A stretch of 64,000 bases of DNA from JAHEGP01 sp963792875 (lineage in GTDB: Bacteria; Pseudomonadota; Gammaproteobacteria; Pseudomonadales; JAHEGP01). Below the pieces are notes generated by a model that did no database searches, had not been told where the DNA came from, and worked only from the letters and a program-made list of their open reading frames with translations. Each line of letters starts with the position of its first letter. Positions within the stretch are counted from its first letter, which is position 1. The stretch lies in NCBI GenBank assembly GCA_963792875.1, contig CAWBXV010000006.1, positions 372,001 to 436,000 of the forward strand, given 5' to 3'. Made by a program: the position numbers and the translations under genes. Of the stretch, positions 1-10,283 are shown in pieces.

Positions 1-1992
1 AGCACCTTTACGCGTCACACCCCAATGACCAGACCCTCCCATGGATACGCGAGCAGATTCTTGGTCACGATGACTATCCCAAATGGGAGCACCACTTCGA
101 ATTTCAATTGATGATCCGCAAGGCCAGTGAACACTTCGGCCCCCGCCTGCTCAGTGAGGAGGAACGAAAAGGGATTTTCGACGCCATTCTCAGCGGGCCT
201 TCGAAAGAGGATTTCCGTGAATGGATGGGTGAACGGTACAGTGAGGAGGCTTTTCAGCAGCGTCAGCGCTACTTTCATCGTATGCAGCTACGCCCATTCG
301 CCGCACTGCTAAGCGGAGATGTTCGACGGTATTTCGATGAGCTGGAAGGTGAATCCCGGCTGAAGCTGTTACCGATGACAGCTATTCACCCTACGGCGGA
401 GTAACCGGCGGCACGGTCAGCTACCGGAGCCCGAAGTCCGCCGAGGATCTTGAGAGCCTCACGGATGAAGAGCTTCTGACCTATCTGAACGACTGGAACG
501 AGGAGCATCGGGACAAGGACAACTGGCTGGTTGAGATCAATATCTCCGCGCTGGCTGGCGTCTTCCAGTCCCTGTTCAAAGAGAAGATCGTACCAGATGG
601 CGAGCGGCTGGCTTTCTGGCTGGCGAACCGTGACAGGATTGCCCGGCCGGTCTATGTCGCGGCCATGCTCAAGGCCATGCTCGAACTCGTCAAGGAGAAG
701 AATTTCGACAAACTGGACCAGTGGCTTGAGTTCTGTGCATGGGTCCTGTCACATCCGGACACGGCGCGAGTGGAAGGACAACCCGAGCCAAGAGACGAAT
801 CACGCGACCATCCTGACTGGGGCAGCTCGCGCCGGGCCGTGGTTGATTTTATTGACGCCTGTGTGAACAAGGATACGGATGCGCCAATTACCGCAAGGGA
901 CGGCCTTGCCGCTCTGCTTCGACAGGCGTGCGGTCAGTCCGACTGGCGGCTCGACCACGACCGCCCGGTGTTGCTTAACCGCGACGATCCTATTACCGAA
1001 GCCATCAACAATACCCGCAGCCGGTCACTCGAATCCCTTGTCAATTTCGGCTTCTGGGTTCGCCGCCAGTTACCGGAAGACCAGTTGCCGGAAGTGACCG
1101 ACATCCTCGCGAAACGTATAGCCGATGATGCTGAAATCCCGTTAACCCGACCTGAACAGGCGCTGTTGGGGATGCACTTCGGGAACCTTTGCACCCTCAA
1201 TCGGGATTGGGCCGCCCAGCAACGGAGAAATCTTTTTCCCACAGGCAAATGAAGCTGTTTGGCGGGATGCCTTCGGCAGCTATATCCGCTTTAACCGTCC
1301 GGTCAAGCTGACGTTTGAAATTCTGCGGGGTGAGTTTGAATACGCAATAGAGAATCTCAATATCCTGGCGAACGAAAAAGGCGACGGTAGGGAGCTTATC
1401 GACAGACTGGGCCAGCACCTTTTCACCTACTACCTTTGGGAAGTCTACCCCCTGACGGGTGACGAAAGCCTGCTTGAGCGCTTTTATGACAAGGACCAAA
1501 GACGACCGCAAACGCTGGGGGCAACTCTTCGACCATGTTGGCCGATCATTGAGAAATAGCGGCAGGCATCTGGATAAAACACTGACCGATCGCATTATCG
1601 CTTTTTTCGATTGGCGCTTTGAAGCCGCTGAGCCGCTGGAGCTTCAGGAATTTACCTTTTGGTTGGAAGCCGAATGCCTCGACTCTGACTGGCGTTTGCA
1701 ATCGTACTCGAAGATTCTCGATCTTGGCCGGGGAAAAGATGTTGGACTTTCGCTTGAGGTGAGAGCCCTGAATAAACTGCTCCCGAATCACCTGGCATTG
1801 GTTGTCGAATGCTTTGCCAAAATCACGGATGCCATGGACCAAGGCACGCAGATGTACATTTCAGCCGATGAGGCCAAGCCAATTTTGAAGGCTGGCCTGA
1901 CTGCTGAAGACCCTCAGGTCCGCGAAAATGCTGAACGTGCCCGGGAAAATCTGTTGCGGCTCGGCCGCTTTGATTATCTGGACGTTGAATGA
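1..1992 (+). pseudogene. C-terminal part of a large alpha-helical protein, three frameshifts
   Basis: The reading frame enters from the left edge and can be followed to a TGA at 1990-1992 only by changing frame three times. The changes are near 371 (one base missing, within CTGTTACC), near 1222 (an extra A, within CGGAGAAATC) and near 1490 (an extra G, within AAGGACC). The joined product is about 660 residues, rich in Trp, Leu, Glu and Arg, helical throughout, with no membrane segment and no recognisable catalytic motif. It resembles the helical C-terminal region of a large ATPase-type defence protein, but the head is outside the window and I do not recognise the family. RhuM follows after 12 bases, so the two were probably one operon. 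The frames between the breaks contain no stop codons, so the damage is recent or is sequence error. Confidence 0.6.
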
Positions 1993-2004
1993 GGGGGACA
2001 TGCT

Positions 2005-3054
2005 ATGACTGACCGAGACAAAAAACTGATCCGTAACTCCACCGCCGAATTCCTGATTTTCACCGGTCAGGCGGGTGAACAAAGTATTGAGGCTCGCTAT
2101 GAGGATGAGACCATCTGGCTATCCCAGAAACTCATGGCGACCTTGTTCGATGTCGGGGTCAACACGATCAATTACCATCTGAAAGAAGTCTTTGAGAGCG
2201 GTGAAGTTCAGCCTGAGGCAACTATTCGAAAATTTCGAATAGTTCAAACCGAAGGGAGCCGGAAGGTCACCAGGGGTGTCGATTTCTACAACCTCGATGC
2301 CATCATCTCCGTTGGTTACCGGGTCAATTCCGTGCGGGCTACCCAGTTTCGCCAGTGGGCCACACAGGTCCTGCGCGAGTTTGCCATCAAGGGCTATGTG
2401 CTGGACAAAAAGCGCATGGAAAACGGCGCGTTTCTGGGTGAGGACTATTTCGAGCGCCTGCTGGAAGAGATCCGCGAGATCCGCCTCTCGGAGCGGCGTT
2501 TCTACCAGAAGATCACCGACATCTATGCCACCAGCGTCGATTACAATCGTGATGCGCCGACCACCAAAGCGTTTTTCGCCAAGGTGCAGAACAAGCTGCA
2601 TTTCGCCATCCATGGCCATACCGCTGCCGAATTGATCCTGCAGCGGGCTGACAGCACCAGGGCCAACATGGGACTGACCACCTGGGAGAAGGCCCCTGAC
2701 GGCAAGATTGTGAAAACCGATGTTGCGGTGGCTAAAAACTATCTGACCAAGGAAGAGCTTGAAGCTCTTGGGCGGATTGTGAATGCCTATCTTGATCTTG
2801 CGGAGGAACGCGCACTGCGCAAAATTCCTATGACCATGGAGGACTGGGCCAAGCGGTTGGACGCCTTCCTGGAGTTCACCGAGCGTGACATTCTGCAGCA
2901 CAGTGGCAAGGTAAGCGCGGAGATTGCCAAAGCTCATGCCGAAAGCGAATTCGAGAAGTACCGTATCGTGCAGGATCGGCTATTTGAAAGCGACTTCGAC
3001 CGGATAGTGAAGCAGATCGAATCCGCCGGAGAGGAAGACCCGGAGAAAGAATAA
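2005..3054 (+). CDS. rhuM: RhuM family protein
   Basis: A complete protein of 349 residues. An N-terminal segment of about 100 residues resembles a DNA-binding fold (VGVNTINYHLKEVFESGE), followed by the family's typical block with LDAIISVGYRVNSVRATQFR and QWATQVLREFAIKGYVLD. The C-terminal third is helical with LTKEELEALGRIVNAYLD and EDWAKRLDAFL. These are standard RhuM signatures. RhuM was named from a Salmonella pathogenicity island and is common in defence islands; its biochemical role is not established. A Shine-Dalgarno-like GAGGGGG lies 7-13 bases before the ATG. It is one of the few undamaged genes in this part of the island. Confidence 0.93.
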   Translation: MTDRDKKLIRNSTAEFLIFTGQAGEQSIEARYEDETIWLSQKLMATLFDVGVNTINYHLKEVFESGEVQPEATIRKFRIVQTEGSRKVTRGVDFYNLDAIISVGYRVNSVRATQFRQWATQVLREFAIKGYVLDKKRMENGAFLGEDYFERLLEEIREIRLSERRFYQKITDIYATSVDYNRDAPTTKAFFAKVQNKLHFAIHGHTAAELILQRADSTRANMGLTTWEKAPDGKIVKTDVAVAKNYLTKEELEALGRIVNAYLDLAEERALRKIPMTMEDWAKRLDAFLEFTERDILQHSGKVSAEIAKAHAESEFEKYRIVQDRLFESDFDRIVKQIESAGEEDPEKE

Positions 3055-3061
3055 AACGGCC

Positions 3062-3187
3062 CACTTGGGGGCTGACTTGAGGGCTGACTTGGGGGGTGAA
3101 CTTGCGACAAACTCCCGACACGGCTTGCGACATGCCCTGGCTGAGCGATCACGTACCGACCAAGTAACCGATCAAGTAAATTTCTGA
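3062..3187 (+). pseudogene. Remnant of a Fic-type gene tail with PQV/DQV repeats
   Basis: An open stretch ends at TGA 3185-3187 and reads ...ELATNSRHGLRHALAE then RSRTDQVTDQVNF. The ATNSRH part matches the last residues of the headless Fic gene that ends at 21881, and the DNA from 3099 to 3131 matches the tails at 10215 and 21850. Just upstream (3062-3097) the opposite strand encodes FTPQVSPQVSPQVG, the same PQV repeat found on the plus strand inside the Fic gene at 9961-9993, so this piece is inverted relative to the tail. It is a fragment left by recombination between Fic-like genes and has no start of its own. Confidence 0.6.
3099..3131 (+). repeat. Fic-tail junction repeat, copy 1
   Basis: A 33-bp sequence beginning AACTTGCGACAAACTC and ending CGGCTTGCGAC. 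It differs from copy 2 (10215-10247) at one base. It lies 66 bases before the start of the DUF429-like gene, a cargo unrelated to the genes that follow the other two copies. Confidence 0.85.
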
Positions 3188-3197
3188 AAGTGAGTTT

Positions 3198-3893
3198 ATG
3201 ACGCATCCTGCCTTCCAACGATATATCGGTATCGACTACTCCGGCGCGGAAACTCCGGATTCCAGCCTGAAGGGACTTCGGGTTTACGAGGCGAGCCGTG
3301 AGTCTATGCCGGTAGAAGTGGAGCCACCACCCAGCCCGCGCAAATACTGGACCCGGCGCGGCCTTGCGGAATGGCTGACGGAGCGCTTGTCCGAGGATGT
3401 GCCGACCATCGTTGGTATCGACCACGGTTTTTCCTTTCCCCTGCGGTATTTCGAGGTTCACCACCTGGAGCCGGATTGGCCGACCTTCCTTGATGATTTC
3501 CAGAAACACTGGCCGACCGACGCCGAGCACACCTACGTCGATTTCATTCGCCACGGTTCACGGGGCGAAGGCGAGGCCCGTTCCGGCAGCGCCCGCTGGC
3601 GGCGGATCACCGAGGAGCGAGCCGGGGCCAAGTCGGCCTTTCACTTCGACGTACCCGGTTCGGTGGCCAAATCGACCCACGCCGGATTGCCCTGGCTACG
3701 CTACCTGCGCAATCAGCTCTGTGAACGGGTCCACTTCTGGCCCTTCGATGGCTGGGAAATTCCTGTGGGCAAATCCGCGCTTGTGGAGGTCTACCCGTCG
3801 TTGTGGAGCAAGAGCACTCCACGGGAGGGCCGCACGCCCGACCAGCACGATGCCGTTTGCGTAGCGTCTTCCAGAATTGCCAGTTTGTGGTGA
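3198..3893 (+). pseudogene. DUF429-like RNase H-fold protein, 3' end replaced
   Basis: The N-terminus YIGIDYSGAETPDSSLKGLR and the internal IVGIDHGFSFPLRYF have the alternating hydrophobic and Asp pattern of the RNase H-like fold seen in DUF429 proteins. The protein stays typical up to GRTPDQHDA near residue 217. There the family normally continues with another helix, but this frame runs into sequence belonging to an ATPase gene and stops after SSRIASLW. The junction falls at about 3855-3866. The gene is therefore truncated by a deletion that joined it to ptuA. A weak Shine-Dalgarno (AGTGAG) precedes the ATG. Function unknown; nuclease activity is only an inference from the fold. Confidence 0.6.
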
Positions 3894-4216
3894 CCACTCA
3901 TTCGCCGCTGGTGCTGGGGGAGGTCGAGGCGCGCTGCGTGCGTTTTCTGGAGTTTCAGGATGGCAAGGTTGTCGCGACCACGCCGACCGAAGCCTACGGT
4001 ATGGATGCTAACCGCGTCCTGCAGGAAATGATGGGCGCACCGGTGCGCAACAAGCAGATGGAAATGGAACTGCGCGCACTGTTCAAGCTGATCGATGCGG
4101 AGGACTTCACCCAGGCCCGTGCAAAGATTGCCACGCTGGAACAGCAGTTAGGTGAACACGAACCGGAGCTGACCCGCGCCCAGTCGCTGATCACCTTTCT
4201 GGAGGGCTCGGAGTAA
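3860..4216 (+). pseudogene. ptuA: Septu-type ATPase PtuA, C-terminal fragment
   Basis: About 118 residues remain, starting RSVFQNCQFVVTTHSPLVLG. This is the end of an ABC/SMC-like ATPase: the strand before the H-loop, then the switch His in TTHSP. The rest (LRALFKLIDAEDFTQARAKI...) is the helical tail typical of ATPases paired with an HNH partner. The Walker A and Walker B regions are gone, removed by the deletion that joined this gene to the DUF429-like gene. The stop TAA overlaps the ATG of the next gene (TAATG), as in intact ptuA-ptuB pairs. It cannot be an active ATPase. Assignment to Septu rests on the gene pair; a retron effector pair is the main alternative. Confidence 0.65.
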
Positions 4217-4842
4217 TGCGCACCATCCAGAAAAACGGTGAACCCGCTTCGTTGACGGCCCATCGGCAACAGCCACACGCCGATTATGACAACTACACGG
4301 ACAAAGATACCCTGCGGCAATCTCTGGTGACCGAGCAGCGCGGTCTTTGCTGCCACTGCCAGTCGCGCATCCGACCCGATGCGGCCAGCATGAAGATCGA
4401 ACACTGGCAGTGCCAGGCAACGTATCCGGCCCGACAACTGGATTACCGAAACCTGTTGGGGGCCTGCCAGGGCGGACATGGCCGCCCTGAGAGGGAGCAG
4501 CATTGCGATACCCGCAAGGGCAACGAGGCGCTGTGTTTTTGCCCGGCTGATCCAAACCACCCGGTAGAACGATGCATCAAATTTCTGGGTAATGGAGAAA
4601 TCGCCTCCGACGACGCTACCATCAATACCGCGCTGAACGATATTTTGAACCTCAACCTTGGCCAGCTTGTGAGCAACCGCAAAGCGGTGCTTGACGCATT
4701 CAAGCAACGGCTGGGGAGAGGAAACCTCAACGCCGCACGGGAACTGCAGAAATGGGACGGAACCCAGCCGGGAGACCTGCCGGAATATGCGCAAGTGATG
4801 GTGTTCTGGCTGGAGAAGAAGATTACGAGGGCCACGGCATGA
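4216..4842 (+). CDS. ptuB: HNH endonuclease, Septu PtuB-like (TIGR02646 type)
   Basis: 208 residues, complete. It has a zinc-knuckle CCHCQSRI near residue 45, then KIEHWQCQ (the H of an HNH core), then NLLGACQGGHGRPEREQHCD, in the order seen in PtuB/TIGR02646 proteins. In Septu systems and in some retrons, PtuB cuts DNA together with an ATPase, PtuA. Here the ATPase is only a fragment, so PtuB is an orphan. The start overlaps the ptuA stop, and its own stop overlaps the ATG of an hsdR stub (ATGA at 4839), so it was translated within an operon. Confidence 0.85.
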   Translation: MRTIQKNGEPASLTAHRQQPHADYDNYTDKDTLRQSLVTEQRGLCCHCQSRIRPDAASMKIEHWQCQATYPARQLDYRNLLGACQGGHGRPEREQHCDTRKGNEALCFCPADPNHPVERCIKFLGNGEIASDDATINTALNDILNLNLGQLVSNRKAVLDAFKQRLGRGNLNAARELQKWDGTQPGDLPEYAQVMVFWLEKKITRATA

Positions 4843-4973
4843 AACAAACCTCCGAAGCCGCCTTTGAATCCGCCATCGAAGCGGTGTTGCTCAATGGCGG
4901 TTACAGCAAACTTGCCTCAGGTGCCTTCGACACCGAGCGAGCGATCTACCTAGCCAAGAAGAGGTTCGCATGA
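4839..4973 (+). pseudogene. hsdR: HsdR 5' stub (first 38-40 codons)
   Basis: Forty-four codons beginning MKQTSEAAFESAIEAVL and continuing GAFDTERAIY. They match the first codons of the hsdR gene at 6155 at roughly 87% nucleotide identity over about 112 bases by eye, then diverge at about 4953 and stop at 4973. The stub overlaps the end of ptuB by ATGA and overlaps the start of the following fic gene by ATGA. A fic gene therefore sits between a head-only hsdR and a full-length hsdR, which shows how the block was assembled. Confidence 0.8.
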
Positions 4974-6103
4974 AATTCGAAACCTTCAAAGCTGGCCGGT
5001 GGGTCAAAAGATACCAGTATGAAAGTTTCGAGCCTGTTCCCGTCAACTGTGATTGGATCTGGGAAGACCCATCTATCAACACCTTGCTGGAACAAGCTAC
5101 CCGGTCGCTTGGTGAGTTGAATGCCTTTTCGCTGATCGTACCGGATATCGACCTTTTCATCGAAATGCACGTGCTCAAGGAGGCGCAGACTTCCAGCAAG
5201 ATTGAAGGCACTCAAACCGGCATCGACGAGGCCCTGATGTCAGAAGAGCATATCCGCCCCGAGAAGCGTGACGACTGGCGAGAAGTGCGCAACTATATTG
5301 AGGCCGTCAATACTTCAATTGTCGAATTGAAAGCTTTACCCCTTTCCAATCGTCTGCTGAAACAAACTCATGCCATCCTCATGCAAGGGGTAAGGGGTGA
5401 ACACAAGCAGCCAGGGGAATTTCGGAGCAGTCAGAACTGGATTGGTGGTTCCAGTCTGGCGGATGCCACCTTTATTCCGCCTCACCATGAGAATGTTCCC
5501 AACCTGATGGGGGATCTGGAAAAATTCTGGCATAACGAGGAAATCGTGGTGCCACATTTGATCCGCATTGCCATCAGCCATTACCAGTTTGAGACCATCC
5601 ACCCGTTTCTGGACGGCAACGGCCGTATCGGGCGCCTGCTGATTCCGCTCTATTTGGTGAGTCATGGATTACTGGCCAAACCTTCGCTCTACCTGTCCGA
5701 CTTTTTCGAACGCAACCGGGCGAGTTATTACGATGCTTTGATGCGAGTTCGGGTAAGTAATGACCTGATTCACTGGGTGCGCTTTTTCCTTAACGGCGTA
5801 GCCCAAACCGCCTCCAAGGGCCGGGATGTTTTTCGCCAAATCCTGGCATTGCGAAATGACGCTGAACTGTCAGCAGCCTCTCTAGGCAAGCGTGCAGGCA
5901 ATGCCCGCGAAGCATTGCATCTGCTGTATCGCAAACCCGTGATCGACGCCAACGATCTTGAGCGGGCTTTGAGCATTACCACTCCAACCGCCAATTCGCT
6001 CATAAAGGCATTGATTGATAACAATATTTTGGTCGAGATTACTGGACAGCAACGCGGCCGTGTCTATTCCTTTGAACGTTACCTAAGACTGTTTGTTAGT
6101 TAA
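4970..6103 (+). CDS. Fic family protein with N-terminal Fic_N and C-terminal winged helix
   Basis: 377 residues, intact. Fic enzymes usually transfer AMP from ATP to a protein hydroxyl. The core motif HPFLDGNGRIGR is at about residue 210, with all residues needed for AMP transfer (His, Asp/Glu, Gly-Asn-Gly, Arg). The inhibitory helix motif SSKIEGT is at about residue 75, so this is a self-inhibited (class II) Fic protein. The last 90 residues (DANDLERALSITTPTANSLI) look like a winged helix. It belongs to a different subgroup from the Fic genes at 9209 and 20991. The ATG overlaps the hsdR stub's stop. Targets are unknown. Confidence 0.92.
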   Translation: MKFETFKAGRWVKRYQYESFEPVPVNCDWIWEDPSINTLLEQATRSLGELNAFSLIVPDIDLFIEMHVLKEAQTSSKIEGTQTGIDEALMSEEHIRPEKRDDWREVRNYIEAVNTSIVELKALPLSNRLLKQTHAILMQGVRGEHKQPGEFRSSQNWIGGSSLADATFIPPHHENVPNLMGDLEKFWHNEEIVVPHLIRIAISHYQFETIHPFLDGNGRIGRLLIPLYLVSHGLLAKPSLYLSDFFERNRASYYDALMRVRVSNDLIHWVRFFLNGVAQTASKGRDVFRQILALRNDAELSAASLGKRAGNAREALHLLYRKPVIDANDLERALSITTPTANSLIKALIDNNILVEITGQQRGRVYSFERYLRLFVS

Positions 6104-6154
6104 ACAAAAGGCATTTTCTTTAACTAATGTCTAGAGCAAGTAAAGGGAGCCCAG

Positions 6155-9100
6155 GTGAAGCAAACCTCTGAAACCGCCTTTGAAACCGCCATCGAAGCGG
6201 TTTTACTCAATGACGGTTACTGCAAACTCGCCTCAGGCGCCTTCGACACCGAGCGGGCCATCTTCCCCGACGAGGCGCTGACCTTTATCCGCGAGACCCA
6301 GGCCAAGACCTGGGAAAAGCTGGAGGCCCTGCACGGGGCGGAGACCGGCGAGCGGGTGTTGCAGGCGCTCACCAAATGGCTGGATACCCACGGCGCTCTG
6401 ACCACCCTGCGTCACGGCTTCAAGTGCTTCGGCAAGACCCTGCGCATCGCCTTTTTCCGCCCGGCCCACGGTCTCAACCCGGAACTGGAGGCGCGCTACC
6501 GCGCCAACCGGCTGGGCATCACCCGGCAGCTCTATTACAGCGGCAAGAACAAGAAATCGCTGGATGTGGTGTTGTCGGTCAACGGAATTCCGGTGGTGAC
6601 GCTGGAGCTGAAAAATCCCCTCTCCGGCCAGACGGCGGCCAACGCCATTCACCAGTACCGCCACGACCGCGACCCACGCGAGCCGATCTTCCAGTTCACC
6701 AAGCGCACCCTGGTGCATTTCGCCGTGGATACCGAAGAGGCGCACATGACCACGCGCCTGGCCGGAACCAGCACCCATTTTCTGCCCTTCAACCAGGCTG
6801 GGACGGTGGCGCGGGCAATCCGCCCGACAAGCAGGGCCGCAACTACAAGACCGCCTACCTCTGGGAAGAGGTGTTGCAGCGAGACAGCCTGCTGGATCTG
6901 CTGGCGCGTTTCCTCCATCTGGAGATCGATGAGAAGGTCAGCGACGAAGGCAAGAAGGTGCGCAAGGAGACGATGATCTTCCCACGCTACCACCAGTTGC
7001 AGGCGGTGCGGCAGATGGTTGCGGCGGCGCGGCAGCGAGGGCGTCGGGCACAACTATCTGGTGGAACACTCGGCGGGCAGCGGCAAGAGCAACACCATCG
7101 GCTGGCTGGCGCATCGGCTCTCCTCGCTGCACAACGAGCGGGACGAGCGCATCTTCGACAGCGTGGTGGTGATCACCGACCGGGTGGTGCTCGACCGCCA
7201 GTTGCAGAACACCATCTACCAGTTCGACCACCGTCAGGGGGTGGTGCAGAAGATCGACGAGGACTCACGGCAACTGGCCGAGGCGCTGGAATCTGGCGTA
7301 CCGATCATCATCACCACCTTGCAGAAATTCCCCTTCGTCTCCGGCCAGCTGATGAAACTGGCCGAGGAGCGCGGTGAGGGCAGCAGTCACCTGCCGACGC
7401 GCAAATACGCGGTGATCATCGACGAGGCGCACAGCTCTCAGTCGGGGGAGACGGCCACCGAACTCAAAGGCGTGCTGGGCGGTGCCGAGCTGATCCGCAA
7501 GGCCCGCGAAGCGGCGCAGGAAGAAGGCGAAGCAGAGCTGGAGCGGCTGTTTCGCGCCATGGCCAAGCGCGGCCGCCAGCCCAATATGAGCTTTTTCGCC
7601 TTCACTGCTACGCCCAAGCACAAGACCCTGGCGATCTTCGGCCGAAATGGCGAACCCTTCCACCGCTACACCATGCGGCAGGCCATCGAGGAAGGCTTCA
7701 TCGAGGATGTGCTGAAGAGCTACGTCAGCTACAAGACCTACTACAAGCTGATCAAGAAGGCCGAGGACGACCCCAACGTCGAGCGCAAGAAGGCGGCCCG
7801 GGCGCTGGCGCGCTTCATGCGCCTGCATCCCCACAACATCGGCCAGAAGACCGAGGTGATGGTCGAGCACTTCCAGCAGCATACCCGCCACAAGATCGGC
7901 GGCCACGCCAAGGCGATGGTGGTCACCGGTTCGCGGCTGGAGGCGGTGCGCTACAAGCAGGAGTTCGACCGCTACATCAGCGAGAAGGGCTACCCCATCA
8001 AGAGCCTGGTGGCCTTTTCCGGCACGGTGGAAGACGACAAGGTGCCCGAGAAGACCTACACCGAAGTCGAGATGAATCACGGCTCTGAAGGAAAAGGAGC
8101 TGCCCGAGACCTTTGCCAAGCCCGGATTATCGGGTGCTGCTGGTGGCGGAGAAATACCAGACCGGCTTCGACCAGCCGCTGCTGCACACCATGTACGTGG
8201 ACAAGCGGCTGGCCGGAATTCAGGCGGTGCAGACCCTCTCGCGCCTGAACCGCACCCATCCGCTGAAGGACGACACCTTCGTGCTCGATTTCGTCAACGA
8301 CCCGGACGAGATTCAGGAGGCGTTTCGCCAGTATTACGACGGTTCGGTCATGGGCGAGGAAGTCGATCCGGATCGGCTGTACGAGGTGAAAGCCGAACTG
8401 GACGGGTCGGGCATCTACCTGCAAGACGAGGTGGACGGGTTCTCGCGCATCTTCTTTGCGCCCAAGCGCCGCCAGAGCCCGGCGGACCACAAGAACATGA
8501 ACGCCCTGCTGGATCAGGCGGTGGCCCGCTTTGCCCAGCTGCAAAACGATGAAGAGGACGAGGCTGAGCTGTGGCGCGGAAAAACCCAGGCATTTCGCAA
8601 TCTCTACAGTTTTTTGAGTCAGGTGATTCCTTATCAGGACAGCGATCTGGAGAAACTCTTTACCTATTTGCGCCACCTGGCCTTGAAACTGCCCAAGCGC
8701 AAGACAGGGCCGGGTACCAGTTCGATGAAGAGGTGGAGCTTGACTACTACCGGCTGCAGAAGATCAGCGAAGGCTCGATCAATCTGGCCGAGGGCTATGC
8801 CAAGCCGCTCGACGGGCCGCGTGAGGTCGGCACTGGCATGGTCCGCGAAGAACAGGTTGCCTTATCGCGCCTGATCGATCTCATCAACGAGCGTTTCGGT
8901 GCGGAGTTGAGCGAAGCCGATCAGCTCTTCTTCGATCAGATCGCCGAGGCAGCAAGCCAGAACGAATCCTTGCGCAAAGCCGCAGAGGTGAATTCCCTCG
9001 ACAAGTTCCAGCTGGTCTTCCGCCAGGTGCTGGAGTCACTGTTTATCGAACGCATGGAGCTCAACGAGGAGCTGTTTACCGACTACATGAGCAAACCGGA

Positions 9101-9191
9101 ACTGCAGGATGTAGTTTCCAAATGGCTGGGTAGTCAGGTATACGACCGGCTGGGTGGCTCGAAAGACAGCATTGTCTATCCGAAGACGTGA
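6155..9191 (+). pseudogene. hsdR: Type I restriction endonuclease subunit R, five frameshifts
   Basis: Full length (about 1,010 codons from a GTG start) but split by single-base changes near 6805, 7031, 8087, 8116 and 8708. Parts in order: an N-terminal PD-(D/E)xK nuclease with VVTLELKNP near residue 150; Walker A SAGSGKSNT; the DEAH box IIDEAHSSQSG; motif III FTATPKHKT; motif VI region VQTLSRLNRTHP; then a helical C-terminal part ending SIVYPKT. In a type I system HsdR moves along and cuts DNA, with HsdM and HsdS supplying modification and specificity. Neither partner is in the window. As written the gene cannot give a functional protein. There are no nonsense codons between the breaks. A GGGAG precedes the GTG. 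Confidence 0.85.
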
Positions 9192-9208
9192 TGCGGAGGG
9201 GAGACAAC

Positions 9209-10216
9209 ATGAAATATCAGCCGCCCTACACCATCACCGCCGATATCCTTAACCGGGTCGCCGCGATCAGCGAGGCCATCGGGCGGCTGACCGTGCTCAC
9301 CGATCAGGCGAGAGCCTTGCGGCTGCGGCGCATCAATCGCGTCCGCACCATTCGCGGTTCGCTGGCCATCGAAGGCAACACCCTGAGCGAGGCGCAGATC
9401 ACCGCGATTCTGGAGGGCAAGCGGGTCATCGCTCCGCCCCGCGAGGTGCAGGAGGTGAAAAACGCCCTGGCCGCCTACGACCGGTTCGACACCTGGAAAC
9501 CCTCATCGGAAAAGGATCTGCTGGAAGCGCACCGGATTCTGATGTCCGGTCTGATCGACGAGGCAGGAGTGTATCGGCATGGCGGCGTGGGGGTGATGGC
9601 GGGCCAGCAGGTGATCCACATGGCCCCGCCCGCCGACCGGGTGCCGCATTTGATGGCCGACCTGTTCGGCTGGCTGACCGTCACCGACGCCCATCCGCTT
9701 ATCGCCAGTTCGGTCTTTCACTACGAATTCGAATTCATCCACCCCTTCGCCGATGGCAACGGCCGCATGGGGCGGCTGTGGCAGAGCCTGATCTTGGCTC
9801 GCTGGAATCCTCTGTTCGCCGACATCCCGGTGGAAAGCCTGATCTTCGAGAATCAGGCCGAGTACTACCAGGCGATTCAGGAAAGCACCCAAAAGACCGA
9901 CTCCGCGCCCTTCATCGCCTTCATGCTGCGGATGATTTTGGATACCGTGACCAGCTCCGCCCCCCAAGTCAGCCCTCAAGTCACCCCCCAAGTCGGCGAA
10001 CTGCTGGCGGCGATCCGGGGCGAGATGGGCCGTGAGGCGCTGCAATCCGCCCTGGGCCTTTCGGACCGCAAATCCTTCCGCGAGCGCTACCTCAAACCGG
10101 CCCTGGCTGAGGGCCTGATTGAGATGACCATTCCCGACAAGCCCAACAGCCGCTTGCAGAAATACCGCTTGACCGACAAGGGCCGCCAGTGGCTGGCACA
10201 GCATGGCGATGGATAA
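9209..10216 (+). CDS. Fic family protein with PQV repeat and C-terminal winged helix
   Basis: 335 residues from the ATG at 9209, chosen because GGAGGGGAG lies just upstream. Inhibitory motif SLAIEGN is at about residue 52 and the Fic core HPFADGNGRMGR at about residue 177, so it is an auto-inhibited Fic AMP-transferase candidate. A linker with three PQV units (APQVSPQVTPQVG) leads to a winged-helix domain ending KYRLTDKGRQWLAQHG. The stop TAA stands where the related copy at 21841 has CAA, so this copy lost its last dozen codons; the DNA of that tail is still present (10215-10247). About 880 bp are closely repeated at 20997-21880. Confidence 0.92.
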   Translation: MKYQPPYTITADILNRVAAISEAIGRLTVLTDQARALRLRRINRVRTIRGSLAIEGNTLSEAQITAILEGKRVIAPPREVQEVKNALAAYDRFDTWKPSSEKDLLEAHRILMSGLIDEAGVYRHGGVGVMAGQQVIHMAPPADRVPHLMADLFGWLTVTDAHPLIASSVFHYEFEFIHPFADGNGRMGRLWQSLILARWNPLFADIPVESLIFENQAEYYQAIQESTQKTDSAPFIAFMLRMILDTVTSSAPQVSPQVTPQVGELLAAIRGEMGREALQSALGLSDRKSFRERYLKPALAEGLIEMTIPDKPNSRLQKYRLTDKGRQWLAQHGDG

Positions 10217-10247
10217 CTTGCGACAAACTCGCGACACGGCTTGCGAC
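10215..10247 (+). repeat. Fic-tail junction repeat, copy 2
   Basis: A 33-bp sequence starting at the fic stop codon, one mismatch to copy 1 (3099-3131) and two to copy 3 (21850-21882). It lies 36 bases before the mcrB start. Confidence 0.85.
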
Positions 10248-10283
10248 GGAATGATGGACTGATATTCAACAACAGGAGACCCT

